Part shown: in pieces, positions 1 to 10,234 of the stretch | Numbering within the stretch: position 1 is the stretch's first letter | Layout of the letters: every line of letters begins with the position of its first letter | Assembly (NCBI RefSeq): GCF_003614435.1 | Contig: NZ_CP025546.1 | Span: 2,728,001 to 2,792,000, forward strand | Reading direction: 5' to 3' | From: Mycobacterium paragordonae | GTDB lineage: Bacteria; Actinomycetota; Actinomycetes; Mycobacteriales; Mycobacteriaceae | Length of the DNA: 64,000 nucleotides | Program-made: the position numbers and the translations under genes | The notes under the pieces: model-generated | Database searches by the model: none | What the model was told of the DNA's origin: nothing | What the model saw: the letters and a program-made list of their open reading frames with translations, nothing else

Positions 1-56
1 ACGGCAGGCCGGTACCGTCCGCGAGCGGCGGGGCGGGAACCGGGTACGTCACGGAG

Positions 57-458
57 TCAGCGCACGCCCCGATTGCGGAGCCGGTCCATCACACCGCGCA
101 TCACGTGCTCGGTCGCGTTGATCGGCAGCATCATCGTCTCGCCCCAGCTGACGATGTTGTCCATTCGTTCCAGGATGGCCTCGACCGGTTGCAGTACCGC
201 GAGCAGTCGCTTTGCGAGATCGTCGAGGCTGGACAGGGTCTGGTCCAGGTGGTCCAGACCCGTCTCCAACCGGGTCACGGTCGCGTCGAGCGCGGACAGC
301 GACTTGTTAAGTTCCACCAGGGACGTGCCGAGTCCGTCCAGGACGTCCTCGACCTGCTCCACCGTCTTGTCGGCATTCAATGCCGCTTGGGTGAGCGTCT
401 TCATTCTCTGCCGAGCTGGGGTCGGACGACCGCCGCTTCTGTCTGCCATGAAGGTCAT
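57..458 (-). CDS. Small coiled-coil hypothetical protein (Rv1444c-like)
   Basis: This 133-residue protein of unknown function is the last gene of the pentose phosphate operon, 50 nt after pgl on the same strand. Residues about 25-110 are a heptad-like run of Leu/Val with many Asp, Glu, Lys and Thr (for example LETGLDHLDQTLSSLDDLAKRLL), which predicts a long amphipathic helix or coiled coil. I see no membrane segment or signal peptide. A start at Met4 (position 449) is equally possible. Its place in the operon matches Rv1444c of M. tuberculosis. Whether it serves the G6PDH/OpcA complex is unknown. Confidence 0.75.
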   Translation of the reverse strand: MTFMADRSGGRPTPARQRMKTLTQAALNADKTVEQVEDVLDGLGTSLVELNKSLSALDATVTRLETGLDHLDQTLSSLDDLAKRLLAVLQPVEAILERMDNIVSWGETMMLPINATEHVMRGVMDRLRNRGVR

Positions 459-508
459 TATTACCCGCTTGACACCGGGGATACAGCCCCGTCAGCAGCC
501 GGGCCGTG

Positions 509-1246
509 TCAACGGGAAAGTTTGCCCGCTGCGCCCTCGTCGAGCAGCCAGCGGGTGATCTCGCGACCGATGGCCCCGGCGGCCGGTAGCGAGACCGGAT
601 CCGCACCGCCGACGGCCGCCGCCACCGCATCGGCCTTGCCCTCGCCCGACACCAGCAGCCACACCTCGCGGGAACGCTGAATCGCGGGCAAGGTCAACGT
701 GATTCGTTGCGGCGGAGGCTTGGGGGAGTCGTCCACCGCGACCACCAGACGGCTGGTCTCGCGCACCGCGGCAGTGTCGGGGAACAGCGAGTTGACGTGC
801 CCTTCGGGCCCCATGCCGAGCAGATGGACATCGAAACTGGGCGCTTGTTCGCCGGGGCCGGCATTGGCTGCCAGGATCTGCTCGTACGCCAGGGCCGCCG
901 CCTCGAGGTCGGAGCCGAATTCGCCGTCGCTGGCCGCCATTGGGTGCACCTGGCTGGCGGGGATGTCGATGTGGTCGAGCAGGGCTTCACGGGTTTGCTT
1001 TTCATTGCGCTCGTCGTCGTCTTCGGGGACGTAGCGTTCGTCCCCCCAGAACAGGTGCACCGTGGACCAGTCGACCGGATGCGAAGCGAGTGCGCGCAGC
1101 AGGGCGACGCCGTTGCCGCCGCCGGTCAGCGCGATCAGGGCTCGTCCCCGGGCCGCCGACGCGGCAACGATGGTGTCGACCAGTCGCTGCGCCGCAGCCC
1201 GCGCCAGACCCTCGCTGTCGGAAAATACTTCGATGTCAACGCTCAT
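509..1246 (-). CDS. pgl: 6-phosphogluconolactonase
   Basis: Pgl hydrolyses 6-phosphogluconolactone to 6-phosphogluconate, the second oxidative step of the pentose phosphate pathway, in the cytosol. The 245-residue protein carries the family signatures TGGG (41-44), FWGDERYVP (66-74) and [15 protein letters not shown] (142-156). The ATG at 1246 was chosen because it overlaps the opcA stop codon in an ATGA arrangement and gives the usual family length (M. tuberculosis about 247). A longer in-frame ORF runs upstream to 1330 but is buried in opcA. The tight overlap predicts translational coupling with opcA, and it is co-transcribed with tkt, tal and zwf2. Confidence 0.95.
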   Translation of the reverse strand: MSVDIEVFSDSEGLARAAAQRLVDTIVAASAARGRALIALTGGGNGVALLRALASHPVDWSTVHLFWGDERYVPEDDDERNEKQTREALLDHIDIPASQVHPMAASDGEFGSDLEAAALAYEQILAANAGPGEQAPSFDVHLLGMGPEGHVNSLFPDTAAVRETSRLVVAVDDSPKPPPQRITLTLPAIQRSREVWLLVSGEGKADAVAAAVGGADPVSLPAAGAIGREITRWLLDEGAAGKLSR

Positions 1247-2154
1247 TGGTATTGCACCTTCTTGATGCCCTCCAGGGCCGCGTGGTAGATCTCGTCGGCG
1301 TCCAGCCGGCGCAGGTCTTCGGCCAGGCATTCACCGGTTACCCTGCGCGCCAACGGAACCAGCGCGTCGGGCTTGGCCGTGCGGCTCAGCGTCGCGGTGG
1401 TCCCGTCCTGGGGCCGGCTCAGCACGATGGTCTCGCTCTTGCGCACCAGTTCCACGGTGAGCTCGCCGACCTCACGGTGAACCGGGCCGTCGATCCGGCT
1501 GGCGAGCCAGCCCGCCAGTATGTCCAGTGCGGGTTCGGTTTCCAGGCCTGAGATCCGTGCCGACTCGATCGCCTCGTGTGGTGGCAGGTCGATCGCCGAG
1601 GTCAGCAACGCGCGCCAGTACGTGATGCGGCTCCAGGCGAGGTCGGTGTCGCCGGCGGTGTAGCCGGGCAACCGGCTCTTGATCGCAGCCAACGGGTCGA
1701 CGGCGTTGGTGGCGTCGGTGATTCGGCGAATTGCCAACTTGCCCAACGGATCCTGAGCAGGCACCGCCGGAGCGTTGTCCGGCCACCAGGCCACGACCGG
1801 AATGTCGGGCAGCAGGAACGGGATGACGACGCTGGCGGCATGCCCGGCCAACGGCCCGGACAGGGACAGCACCACGACCTCGCCGGCGCCCGCGTCACCG
1901 CCCACCCGGATCTGCGCGTCCAGACGTGGTTCGTCGGCATACGCATTGCCCCGCTTGGTCACGATGATGCGGCTCGGATGTTCGTGGCTGGCGTCGTTGG
2001 CCGCCTGGATGGAATCTTCGACGACGGCGTCGCTGTCCGGCGCGATGATCAGCGTCAGGACCCGGCCCATGGTGACAACGCCGGCCATCTCGCGCATCTC
2101 GTCGAGCTTCTTATTGACCGCCGTGGTGGTGGTGTCGGGCAGTTCGACAATCAT
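1243..2154 (-). CDS. opcA: Glucose-6-phosphate dehydrogenase assembly/activator protein OpcA
   Basis: OpcA is the allosteric partner of glucose-6-phosphate dehydrogenase in cyanobacteria and actinobacteria. The 303-residue protein begins [10 protein letters not shown], as family members do, and has the conserved central stretch [18 protein letters not shown]. It lies 35 nt downstream of zwf2 and overlaps pgl by 4 nt, the arrangement seen across mycobacteria. No transmembrane or signal sequence is visible, which fits a cytosolic protein. Its exact biochemical action (redox or assembly control of Zwf) is inferred from the family. Confidence 0.93.
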   Translation of the reverse strand: MIVELPDTTTTAVNKKLDEMREMAGVVTMGRVLTLIIAPDSDAVVEDSIQAANDASHEHPSRIIVTKRGNAYADEPRLDAQIRVGGDAGAGEVVVLSLSGPLAGHAASVVIPFLLPDIPVVAWWPDNAPAVPAQDPLGKLAIRRITDATNAVDPLAAIKSRLPGYTAGDTDLAWSRITYWRALLTSAIDLPPHEAIESARISGLETEPALDILAGWLASRIDGPVHREVGELTVELVRKSETIVLSRPQDGTTATLSRTAKPDALVPLARRVTGECLAEDLRRLDADEIYHAALEGIKKVQYQ

Positions 2155-2189
2155 CTAGGCCACCCACTCCTGCATCGTCGCAGTGCCGA

Positions 2190-3731
2190 TCATGGCCGCC
2201 GCCATTCCCGGCCAGTGCGCCGCAGCATCTCGAACGCCGACTCGGGCCCCCAGGTGCCCGCCTCGTACGGATCCGGCTTGCCGTGCGACGCCCAGTTGTC
2301 CAGAGCGGGATCGAGTATCTCCCAAGCCAATTCGACCTCTTCGTTAACTGGGAACAGAGACGGCTCACCGAGCAGCACGTCGAGGATCAGCCGCTCGTAG
2401 GCCTCCGGCGATTCCTCGGCGAACGCTGAGCCGTAGGAGAAGTCCATGTTGACGTCGCGGACTTCCATTGCGGTGCCGGGCACTTTCGAACCGAACCGCA
2501 GTGTGATGCCCTCGTCGGGCTGCACCCGGATGACCATGGCGTTGGTGCCGAGCTCATCGGTCATGGTGGCGTCGAACGGCAGGTGCGGTGCCCGCTTGAA
2601 GACCAGCGCGATCTCGGTGACCCTGCGGCCCAACCGTTTTCCGGTCCGCAGATAGAACGGCACCCCGGCCCAGCGTCGCGTATCGACCTCGAGGGTGATA
2701 GCGGCGAACGTCTCGGTGACGGAGTCCTTGGCGAACCCCTCTTCATCCAGCAGCCCGACCACCTTCTCACCGCCCTGCCAGCCGGCGGTGTACTGGCCAC
2801 GGCTGGTGGTCTCGTCGAGCGGCTGCGCGAGCTGCGTCGCCGAGAGCACCTTGATCTTCTCCGTCTGCAACGCCTTCGGGGTGAAGCTGACCGGTTCTTC
2901 CATCGCGGTCAGCGCCAGCAGTTGCATCAAGTGGTTCTGGATCACGTCGCGGGCGGCGCCGATGCCGTCGTAGTAGCCCGCCCGTCCACCGAGGCCGATG
3001 TCCTCGGCCATGGTGATCTGGACATGGTCGACGTAGTGGGAGTTCCAGATCGGATCGAACAACTGGTTGGCGAAGCGCAGCGCCAGGATGTTTTGGACCG
3101 TCTCTTTGCCCAGGTAGTGGTCGATGCGGAACACCGACTCCTCCGGAAAGACCGAGTTGACGGTCTTATTGAGGTCCTGCGCGCTCTTCAGGTCGTGGCC
3201 GAACGGCTTCTCGATCACGACCCGGCTCCACCGATTGCCTTGCGGGCGAGCCAATCCCGACTTCTCCAGCTGTTCGCAGACCTGCGGGAACGATTTGGGC
3301 GGGATGGCCAGGTAGAACGCGTGGTTTCCACCGGTACCGCGTTCGGCGTCCAGCTTCTCCAGCGTCTCGGCCAAGCGCTGGAACGCGTCGTCATCGTCGA
3401 AAGCGCCTGGGACGAAACGAAATCCCTCGGCCAGCCGATCCCAATTCTCCTGGCGGAACGGAGTCCGGCAGTGTTCCTTGACGGCGTCGTGGACCACCTC
3501 GCCGAAATCCTCGGTGTCCCAGTCCCGTCGGGCGAATCCCACCAGCGAGAAGGTGGGCGGCAGCAGTCCGCGGTTGGCCAGATCGTAAATCGCCGGCATC
3601 ACCTTCTTGCGGGCCAGGTCGCCGGTGACCCCGAAAATCACCATGCCGCACGGCCCGGCGATTCGGGGCAGCCGCTTATCCAGCTTGTCCCGCAACGGGT
3701 TCTGCCACGCTGCGCCGCCGGCTGTGTTCAT
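2190..3731 (-). CDS. zwf2: Glucose-6-phosphate 1-dehydrogenase
   Basis: This enzyme oxidises glucose-6-phosphate with NADP+ and feeds the pentose phosphate pathway. The 513-residue protein has the dinucleotide-binding GVTGDLARKK motif (34-43), the EKPFG motif (174-178) and the active-site signature RIDHYLGKE (202-210) with its catalytic His. The ATG at 3731 (MNTAGGAAWQNP) follows a purine-rich GAGAGAA and gives the family length. The frame stays open to 3773, but that stretch is not conserved. It sits between tal (97-nt gap) and opcA. The tal-zwf2 gap holds a small GGGGC-GT-GCCCC hairpin at 3779-3790. Confidence 0.96.
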   Translation of the reverse strand: MNTAGGAAWQNPLRDKLDKRLPRIAGPCGMVIFGVTGDLARKKVMPAIYDLANRGLLPPTFSLVGFARRDWDTEDFGEVVHDAVKEHCRTPFRQENWDRLAEGFRFVPGAFDDDDAFQRLAETLEKLDAERGTGGNHAFYLAIPPKSFPQVCEQLEKSGLARPQGNRWSRVVIEKPFGHDLKSAQDLNKTVNSVFPEESVFRIDHYLGKETVQNILALRFANQLFDPIWNSHYVDHVQITMAEDIGLGGRAGYYDGIGAARDVIQNHLMQLLALTAMEEPVSFTPKALQTEKIKVLSATQLAQPLDETTSRGQYTAGWQGGEKVVGLLDEEGFAKDSVTETFAAITLEVDTRRWAGVPFYLRTGKRLGRRVTEIALVFKRAPHLPFDATMTDELGTNAMVIRVQPDEGITLRFGSKVPGTAMEVRDVNMDFSYGSAFAEESPEAYERLILDVLLGEPSLFPVNEEVELAWEILDPALDNWASHGKPDPYEAGTWGPESAFEMLRRTGREWRRP

Positions 3732-3828
3732 CGGCGCCGTTCTCTCTCGTGAGCGGGCGGGGTTACCTCCCACTTGTAGGGGCGTGCCCCCACCTCATCG
3801 CGACGGTTCGCGTCGTCGCAGGCGCGAC

Positions 3829-4947
3829 TCATTTGTCGGCGGAGTCGAGCTGCGCCTGCGTCTCCTTGAGCAACTCGCTCCAGGATTCCTCGAACTTCTG
3901 TACGCCTTCGTTTTCGAGGACCAGGAATACGTCGGTCAAGTCGATCCCGATCGCATCGAGCTTGTCGAACACCCCTTGGGCCTCGGACGCGGTGCCGGTG
4001 ATGGTGTCGCCGTGGATGGTGCCATGATCGGCGACGGCGTCAATTGTCTTCTCCGGCATGGTGTTCACCGTGTTCGCCGCGACCAACTCGGTGACGTAAA
4101 GGGTGTCGGAGTAGTCCGGGTTCTTGACGCCGGTCGACGCCCACAGCGGCCGCTGCACCCGGGCTCCGTCCGCCTGCAGCGCCTGGAATCGCTCGCCGCC
4201 CTCGAAGACTTCCTGGTAGGCCGCGTACGCCAGTCGGGCGTTGGCGACGGCTGCCTGGCCGAGGAGGGCACGGGCGTCGTCCGAATCAATCTTCTCCAGC
4301 CGCTTGTCGATCTCCGTGTCCACGCGGGAGACGAAAAACGATGCCACCGAATGGATTTTGGACAGGTCATGGCCCGCTTGCTTGGCCTTCTCCAATCCCT
4401 CCAGGTAAGCGCCCATCACCGCGCGGTAGCGCTCGACGGAGAAGATCAGCGTGACGTTGACCGAAATGCCTTCCGCCAGAGTCGTTGCGATCGCGGGGAT
4501 GCCTTCTTCGGTGGCGGGGATCTTGATCAGCAGGTTGGGCCGGTCGACGATCTTCCACAGTTCAACGGCTTGCTCGGTGGTCTTATCGGTGTCGTGGGCC
4601 ATCCGCGGATCGACCTCGATCGATACCCGGCCGTCGACTCCGTCGGAGGATTCCCACTGCGGCCGCAACACATCACACGCGTTGCGGACGTCGTCGGTGG
4701 TGACGGTGCGGATGGTCGCGTCGACGTCGGCGCCGCGCTCGGCGAGCTCGGCGATCTGGTCGTCGTAGGTATCGCTGTCGGCCAACGCCTTCTGGAAGAT
4801 CGACGGGTTGGTGGTCACCCCGACGACGGACTTGGTGTCGATCAACTCCTGGAGGTTGCCCGACTTGATCCGGTCGCGGGACAGGTCGTCGAGCCAGACG
4901 GATACGCCCGCCTCGCTCAGCGCGGCGAGATTGGGATTCTGGGTCAT
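3829..4947 (-). CDS. tal: Transaldolase
   Basis: Transaldolase moves a dihydroxyacetone unit between sugar phosphates in the non-oxidative pentose phosphate pathway. The 372-residue protein has the TTNPSIF motif (45-51) and the Schiff-base lysine K142 in LLIKIPAT. The length fits the long actinobacterial transaldolase subfamily (about 373 residues). It starts 14 nt after the tkt stop, so it is surely in the same transcript as tkt upstream and zwf2 downstream. Confidence 0.96.
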   Translation of the reverse strand: MTQNPNLAALSEAGVSVWLDDLSRDRIKSGNLQELIDTKSVVGVTTNPSIFQKALADSDTYDDQIAELAERGADVDATIRTVTTDDVRNACDVLRPQWESSDGVDGRVSIEVDPRMAHDTDKTTEQAVELWKIVDRPNLLIKIPATEEGIPAIATTLAEGISVNVTLIFSVERYRAVMGAYLEGLEKAKQAGHDLSKIHSVASFFVSRVDTEIDKRLEKIDSDDARALLGQAAVANARLAYAAYQEVFEGGERFQALQADGARVQRPLWASTGVKNPDYSDTLYVTELVAANTVNTMPEKTIDAVADHGTIHGDTITGTASEAQGVFDKLDAIGIDLTDVFLVLENEGVQKFEESWSELLKETQAQLDSADK

Positions 4948-4961
4948 CTGATCACCTTTTC

Positions 4962-7055
4962 TCAGTTATCCAGTGCTTCTTCCGCAGCGGCAGCGACGGC
5001 TTCGGCGGTGAAGCCGTACTCGCGGAACAGCGTCTTGTAATCGGCGGATTCCCCGAAATGCTCGATCGACACGATCTTGCCGGTGTCGCCGACCAGCTTG
5101 TGCCACGACTGCGCGACACCGGCCTCGACGGCGACCCGCGCCGACACCGAGGGGGGCAACACGCTGTCCCGGTAATCCGAGGGCTGCGACTCGAACCACT
5201 CCACACACGGCATCGACACGACGCGCGCGAGAATGTCCTTGTCCGCCAACAACTTCTTTGCCTCGACGGCGAGCTGCACCTCGGAGCCGGTGGCGATCAG
5301 CACCACGTCGGGCTCGTCATCGCCTTCGGTGCCGCCCAGCACGTAGCCACCGCGCGCCACGCCGTCCAGGTCCGTGCCTTCCAGCACCGGCACGTTCTGG
5401 CGGGTGAGGATCAGGCCGACCGGCCCGCTGCCGTTGCCGCGGGCCAGAACCGTGCGCCAGGCATACGCCGTTTCATTGGCGTCGGCGGGTCGCACCACCG
5501 ATAGATTCGGGATGGCCCGCAGCGCCGAGAGATGTTCGATCGGCTGGTGCGTCGGGCCGTCCTCACCCAGGCCCACCGAGTCGTGCGTCCACACATAAAT
5601 GGTGTCGATATCCATCAACGACGCCAACCGCACCGCCGGCCGCATGTAGTCCGAGAACTGCAGGAACGTGCCGCCGTAAGCCCGGGTCGGGCCGTGCAGC
5701 ACGATGCCGGACAGGATGGCGCCCATCGCGTGCTCGCGGACCCCGAAGTGCAGCGTCCGGCCGTACCAGGACGCGGTGTAGTCCTTGGTCGAGATCGAGG
5801 GCGGACCGAAGGACTCGGCGCCCTTGATGGTGGTGTTGTTGCTGCCGGCCAGGTCGGCCGAACCGCCCCACAACTCGGGCAGCTTGGGTCCCACCGCGTT
5901 CAGCACCTCGTTGGACGCCTTCCGGGTGGCGACCGCGTCGTCGCCCGGTTCCCAGCGAGGCAGGTCCGCGTCCCAGCCGTCGGGCAACTCCTCGGCGGTC
6001 AGCCGGTCCAGCAGCGCCTTGCGCTCGGGCTCACGCTCGGCCCAGGCGTCGAAGTCGGTCTGCCATTTGGCGTGCGCTTCCTTGCCGCGATCCACCAGCT
6101 TGCGGGTGTGAGCGATGACCTCGTCGCGGACCTCGAACGTCTTGTCCGGGTCGAAGCCGAGGATCTTCTTGGTGGCCGCCACCTCGTCGTCACCGAGCGC
6201 GGCGCCGTGCGCCTTGCCGGTGTTCATCAGGTTCGGTGCCGGGAAGCCGATAATGGTGCGCAGCGAGATGAACGACGGCCGGCCGGTTTCGGCCTTCGCG
6301 TTCGCGATCGCCTCCTCGATGCCGACGACGTTCTCGCCGCCCTCCACTTCCTGGACGTGCCATCCGTACGCGCGGTAGCGCTCAGCGGTGTCCTCGCACA
6401 GCGCGATGTTGGTGTCGTCCTCGATGGAGATCTGGTTGCGGTCGTAGAACACGATGAGGTTGCCCAGCTGCTGCACCCCGGCCAACGACGACGCTTCGGA
6501 CGTCACACCTTCCTCGATGTCCCCGTCGGAGGCGATGACGTAGATGAAGTGGTCGAACGGGCTGGTGCCGGGTTCGGCGTCCGGGTCGAAGAGACCGCGC
6601 TCGTAGCGTGACGCCATCGCCATCCCGACCGCTGAAGCCAATCCCTGGCCCAGTGGCCCGGTGGTGATCTCGACGCCGGCGGTGTGCCGGAACTCCGGGT
6701 GCCCGGGCGTCTTGGACTTCCACGTGCGCAGCGCCTCGATGTCTTCGAGCTCCAGACCGAACCCGCCCAGGTAAAGCTGCAGATACAGGGTCAGACTGCT
6801 GTGGCCCGCTGACAGGACGAACCGGTCGCGACCCAGCCAGTGCACGTCGCTGGGGTCGTGGCGCATCGCACGCTGAAACAGCGTGTACGCCAATGGCGCC
6901 AGGCTCATCGCCGTTCCGGGGTGACCGTTGCCGACTTTCTGGACGGCGTCGGCGGCCAGTACCCGGACCGTGTCGACCGCAGCCGAATCGATCTCGGTCC
7001 AGTCGTCGGGGTGGTGCGGGCGGGTGAGCTCGGAGATCTCTTCAAGTGTGGTCAT
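4962..7055 (-). CDS. tkt: Transketolase
   Basis: This thiamine-diphosphate enzyme transfers two-carbon units between ketose and aldose phosphates, linking glycolysis to the pentose phosphate pathway. The 697-residue protein has the N-terminal GNGHPGTA motif (42-49), the ThDP-binding [12 protein letters not shown]...[14 protein letters not shown] region, and the FGVREHAMG segment carrying the cofactor-activating Glu. It is the first gene of the tkt-tal-zwf2-opcA-pgl operon and diverges from ctaB, so the operon promoter should lie in 7056-7324. Confidence 0.97.
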   Translation of the reverse strand: MTTLEEISELTRPHHPDDWTEIDSAAVDTVRVLAADAVQKVGNGHPGTAMSLAPLAYTLFQRAMRHDPSDVHWLGRDRFVLSAGHSSLTLYLQLYLGGFGLELEDIEALRTWKSKTPGHPEFRHTAGVEITTGPLGQGLASAVGMAMASRYERGLFDPDAEPGTSPFDHFIYVIASDGDIEEGVTSEASSLAGVQQLGNLIVFYDRNQISIEDDTNIALCEDTAERYRAYGWHVQEVEGGENVVGIEEAIANAKAETGRPSFISLRTIIGFPAPNLMNTGKAHGAALGDDEVAATKKILGFDPDKTFEVRDEVIAHTRKLVDRGKEAHAKWQTDFDAWAEREPERKALLDRLTAEELPDGWDADLPRWEPGDDAVATRKASNEVLNAVGPKLPELWGGSADLAGSNNTTIKGAESFGPPSISTKDYTASWYGRTLHFGVREHAMGAILSGIVLHGPTRAYGGTFLQFSDYMRPAVRLASLMDIDTIYVWTHDSVGLGEDGPTHQPIEHLSALRAIPNLSVVRPADANETAYAWRTVLARGNGSGPVGLILTRQNVPVLEGTDLDGVARGGYVLGGTEGDDEPDVVLIATGSEVQLAVEAKKLLADKDILARVVSMPCVEWFESQPSDYRDSVLPPSVSARVAVEAGVAQSWHKLVGDTGKIVSIEHFGESADYKTLFREYGFTAEAVAAAAEEALDN

Positions 7056-7324
7056 TCAGTCCTCAGTCCTGGGGTCATCAAACTGATCAATCCCACCCTA
7101 GTGCGGGATTGCTGGCGCATGCAGGCCCAGATTGCGTGTACCCGCCGAAGCCTGTGTGAAAATATCGTGTCGCGGGTTGGTGGCTTTCATCAGCGCCGCG
7201 GAGGGCGGATAGGTCGAGAAATTTCGGGTAGATCGACCCTGCGGGGCTGTGGCCGTGCTGGCGCGGTCTACCATCATGCGTAGTAGAAGCTGCGCGCGGC
7301 TGCGATTTCCCGAGGAGTTAATGC
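7056..7324. promoter_or_regulatory. Divergent intergenic region between tkt and ctaB
   Basis: This 269-nt non-coding stretch should hold the promoters of both the tkt operon and ctaB. In M. tuberculosis a PE_PGRS gene lies in this interval; none is present here. A GTAGTAGA arm at 7280-7287 pairs imperfectly with TCTAC at 7267-7271. It resembles, weakly, the perfect ACTACGT-C-ACGTAGT palindrome in front of ctaA. A GAGGAG ribosome binding site (7312-7317) precedes the ctaB GTG start. Confidence 0.5.
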
Positions 7325-8272
7325 GTGAGCGTTCGCGGGCGCCCAGAAATTCGCCCAGAAATCGAGGCGCCGGGCCGGACTTCCGGCCGGATCACCGGCA
7401 CCCTTCTGGCATATCTGGCGTTGACCAAACCTCGGGTGATCGAGTTGCTGCTGGTCACCGCGATACCGGCGATGCTGCTGGCGCACCGCGGCTCGGTTAA
7501 CCCGCTGCTGATCCTCAACACGCTGGTCGGCGGCATGATGGCGGCCGGCGGCGCCAACACGCTGAACTGCGTGGCCGACGCCGATATCGACAAGGTGATG
7601 AAGCGGACCGCTCGACGGCCGCTGGCCCGGGCCGCGGTGCCGACCCGCAACGCGTTGATCTTCGGCCTCGCGTTGAGCGTCGGGTCGTTCTGCTGGCTGT
7701 GGTGGACCACCAACCTGCTCTCGGGTCTGTTGGCGGTGGCCACCATCGCGTTCTATGTGTTCGTTTACACGCTGCTGCTCAAGCGGCGCACCGCGCAGAA
7801 CGTGGTGTGGGGCGGCGCGGCCGGCTGTATGCCGGTGATGATCGGATGGTCGGCCGTGACCGGGACCATCGGCTGGCCCGCACTGGCCATGTTCGCGATC
7901 ATCTTCTTCTGGACTCCGCCGCACACCTGGGCCCTGGCCATGCGGTACAAGGAGGACTACAAAGTCGCCGGCGTGCCGATGCTGCCCGCGGTGGCGACGG
8001 AGCGTCAGGTCACCAAGCAGATCGTGATCTACACCTGGTTGACGGTGCTGGCGACGTTCGTTCTGGCTCTGGCAGCCGGCTGGCTCTATGCCGCGGTGGC
8101 CGTGGTGGCCGGAGTGTGGTTCCTCGCGATGGCCCACCAGCTGTACGCGGGTGTGCGGGCGGGGGAGCCGGTGAAGCCGCTGCGGCTGTTCCTGCAGTCC
8201 AACAACTACCTGGCATTGGTGTTCTGCGCGCTGGCCGTCGACTCGGCGATCGCGCTGCCCACCCTGTTCTGA
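7325..8272 (+). CDS. ctaB: Protoheme IX farnesyltransferase (heme O synthase)
   Basis: CtaB attaches a farnesyl chain to heme B to give heme O, the precursor of heme A in the aa3 cytochrome oxidase. The 315-residue polytopic membrane protein belongs to the UbiA family: the first Asp-rich motif is in [14 protein letters not shown] (about 81-94), and the second polar loop is around [17 protein letters not shown]. About eight to nine hydrophobic segments are visible. The GTG start at 7325 follows GAGGAG. Heme A synthase (ctaA) lies 3.7 kb away on the other strand, so both steps of heme A synthesis are in this neighbourhood. Confidence 0.95.
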   Translation: MSVRGRPEIRPEIEAPGRTSGRITGTLLAYLALTKPRVIELLLVTAIPAMLLAHRGSVNPLLILNTLVGGMMAAGGANTLNCVADADIDKVMKRTARRPLARAAVPTRNALIFGLALSVGSFCWLWWTTNLLSGLLAVATIAFYVFVYTLLLKRRTAQNVVWGGAAGCMPVMIGWSAVTGTIGWPALAMFAIIFFWTPPHTWALAMRYKEDYKVAGVPMLPAVATERQVTKQIVIYTWLTVLATFVLALAAGWLYAAVAVVAGVWFLAMAHQLYAGVRAGEPVKPLRLFLQSNNYLALVFCALAVDSAIALPTLF

Positions 8273-8360
8273 GGCTTGCGCCGCGCCGGATTCGGCGCAG
8301 CGCCCCGCGGCCCAGCCTCGCCCCCGTGCGCCGCGGCGCAGCCTCGCCCCCGTGCCGACT

Positions 8361-8406
8361 GTGAATTTCACGACGGGACACGCCGCGGGGCCGTCGTGCA
8401 TTTCAC
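8361..8406. repeat. Inverted repeat, gtgaatttcacgacgg type
   Basis: The arms 8361-8376 (gtgaatttcacgacgg) and 8391-8406 (ccgtcgtgcatttcac) match at 14 of 16 positions around a 14-nt loop. It lies 88 nt after the ctaB stop. It could act as a ctaB transcription terminator hairpin or be one copy of a dispersed mycobacterial intergenic repeat. There is no T-tract. Confidence 0.55.
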
Positions 8407-8624
8407 TCTCGACGGGTCGTGCCGCCTGATCCAGAACCAGCCCGATTCAAACCCCGCCAGTGTGCGGCCCGAGGCCGGGCCGCGCCCGGAATGGGCTGTC
8501 TGTCAACGCTTTTCAGTCGGCAGGGAACGACGTCTCATGCCCGCCGTCCAGCATCCTCCATTTGCGATACCGCCCGTCGCGATATCGAATCTCGTTGTAC
8601 CCGACGACGAGAGGAGAGTCCGGC

Positions 8625-8699
8625 ATGACGTTCTGCGTCGTACCCACAAGGCCGTGCACCTCCTGTGCGGCTACCGGGTATTCGCCCAGCAGCGGCTGA
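8625..8699 (+). CDS. Putative 24-residue leader peptide upstream of PPE gene
   Basis: An ATG at 8625 sits 6 nt after a strong Shine-Dalgarno (gaggagag, 8611-8618). It opens a 24-codon ORF, MTFCVVPTRPCTSCAATGYS followed by PSSG, whose TGA ends 2 nt before the PPE start codon. The PPE start itself has no convincing ribosome binding site, so translation of the PPE gene may depend on ribosomes finishing this ORF. The peptide has three Cys, including CTSC. The function is inferred from layout only, and no homologue is recognised. Confidence 0.4.
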   Translation: MTFCVVPTRPCTSCAATGYSPSSG

Positions 8700-8701
8700 C
8701 G

Positions 8702-10234
8702 ATGACCGCCCCGATCTGGATGGCCTGGCCTCCAGAGGTGCATTCGGCGTCGCTGAGCAGCGGACCGGGTACCGGCGCGCTACTGGCCGCGGCCCAGGAA
8801 TGGAACGCGCTCGGCATCGAATATGCCTCAGCCGCAGACGAACTCGCCACCATCCTGACCTCCGTGCGGGCGTCCTGGCAGGGTTCGAGCGCGCAAGAAT
8901 ATGCCGCCGCGCACGTGCCGTACCTGCAGTGGCTGACGGCGACCGCCGCCAAAAGTGTCGCAACGGCCCTGCAGCATGAGGCGGCCGCGGCCGCCTACAC
9001 CGCCGCGCTGGCGGCCATGCCGACGCTGCTCGAGTTGGCCGCCAATCACGCCGTACACGGCGTGCTGGTGGCAACGAATTTCTTCGGCATCAACACCATT
9101 CCGATCGCTGTCAACGAAGCCGACTACGTCCGCATGTGGATCCAGGCCGCCGCCGCGATGACGGGTTACGAAGCCGTGGCCGGCGCCGCGGTGGCCTCGG
9201 TCCCCCCGGACCAGCCCGCGCCCCAGATTCTGAATCCGGCCGCTGCTGCCGCAGACCCGCTGCAACAGGCCCAGCAGATTCCGCAGCAGATCTTCCAGTT
9301 CGCGCTGCGGCTCATCGGGATCAATTGGGACCCGGCCGTCGGCACCCTCAACGGAATCCCCTACGCGTCCTACACCGTGCCGGGTCAACCGGGTTATTGG
9401 ATCTCCCGGCTGTTCCTGTTCGCCCAGGACTTCCAGGGTCTGCAGGACTGGATCCAGTTGTTGTTGACCAATCCGGTGGCGGCGCTGCAATCCCTCGGCG
9501 GTATCACCCCGGCGCAGATCATCGTCTACCTGGTCGCCCATCCGGTGCTGGCGGCGGCGATCGCCTCGTCGCCGCTGTGGTCAACGCTCGCGGCGTTGCC
9601 CGCGGTGGCGGCTACCGCCAGCGTGGCGGCACTGGCCGCGCTGGCCGCCATACCCGCCCCCGCGCCCGTCGTCGCGCCGGTCCTCGCGCCGGTCGCCGCC
9701 GCAACCGCGGTCCCGGCAGGTTTCGCCCCGGCGCTGGCCGGTTCGGTGTCACCGGCAGTACCGGCCGGTGCCCCCGTGACGACGGTGAGCACGGTGAGTG
9801 CACCGCCACCATCACCGCCCGCTCCGGCCGGTCACGCGTTTCTGCCCTACGCCATGGGCCCCGGCTCCGGCCCCGGCGTCGGGCCGGTGCACCGCGGCAC
9901 CGGCAATGCAAGCGCCCGCGCCAAGGCGCCCGAGCCGGACAGCGCGGCGGCAGCGGCAGCGGCAGGGGCACGCAGACAGGCACGCAGACGGCGGCAGCAG
10001 GGCGAACCGCAGCGCGGCTATGCCGATGAATTCGCCGATATAGCAACAGATTCCGGCCCGGAAATCGGAGCGTCCGATCGGGGCGCCGGATCACTCGGAT
10101 TCGCCGGGACCGTCCCGCAAGCCACGGCTCAACCCGCCGGACTGATCACCCTGGCCGGCGACCCGTTCGGTGGCGGACCGACACTGCCGATGATCCCGAC
10201 CACGTGGGACGCCGATCAGCCCGAGGAGCTTTAG
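8702..10234 (+). CDS. PPE family protein, PPW subfamily
   Basis: This is a 510-residue PPE protein, a family exported by ESX type VII secretion with PE partners. The N-terminal PPE domain (about 1-170) shows WPPE (9-12) and the WxG turn WQG (59-61). A low-complexity Ala/Pro/Val linker (about 300-380) and a basic RRQARRRRQQ patch follow. The C-terminus has the PPW-subfamily marks GFAGT (466-470) and PMIPTTW (496-502). The ATG at 8702 is chosen because PPE homology begins there. It shares its stop region with the convergent qor gene (4-nt overlap). No PE partner is adjacent. Confidence 0.9.
   Translation: MTAPIWMAWPPEVHSASLSSGPGTGALLAAAQEWNALGIEYASAADELATILTSVRASWQGSSAQEYAAAHVPYLQWLTATAAKSVATALQHEAAAAAYTAALAAMPTLLELAANHAVHGVLVATNFFGINTIPIAVNEADYVRMWIQAAAAMTGYEAVAGAAVASVPPDQPAPQILNPAAAAADPLQQAQQIPQQIFQFALRLIGINWDPAVGTLNGIPYASYTVPGQPGYWISRLFLFAQDFQGLQDWIQLLLTNPVAALQSLGGITPAQIIVYLVAHPVLAAAIASSPLWSTLAALPAVAATASVAALAALAAIPAPAPVVAPVLAPVAAATAVPAGFAPALAGSVSPAVPAGAPVTTVSTVSAPPPSPPAPAGHAFLPYAMGPGSGPGVGPVHRGTGNASARAKAPEPDSAAAAAAAGARRQARRRRQQGEPQRGYADEFADIATDSGPEIGASDRGAGSLGFAGTVPQATAQPAGLITLAGDPFGGGPTLPMIPTTWDADQPEEL

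Larger units (their letters stand above)
8273..8701. other. 429-nt non-coding interval upstream of the PPE gene
   Basis: The sequence between ctaB and the PPE gene is repeat-like. It holds two copies of cagcctcgcccccgtgc around 8311-8355 and a near-perfect inverted repeat at 8361-8406. Near its end is a short ORF with a good ribosome binding site (8625-8699). The PPE frame is open through most of this interval, but the translated sequence is Pro/Arg-rich and unlike any PPE N-terminus. I see no other gene here. Confidence 0.6.

Noticed and set aside
3607..5040. 477-codon plus-strand open frame
   Set aside because: Shadow of zwf2 and tal on the opposite strand.
8276..8701. 142-codon N-terminal extension of the PPE protein
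   Set aside because: No PPE homology, Pro/Arg-rich, and contains an inverted repeat. PPE domains start at or within a few residues of the N-terminus.
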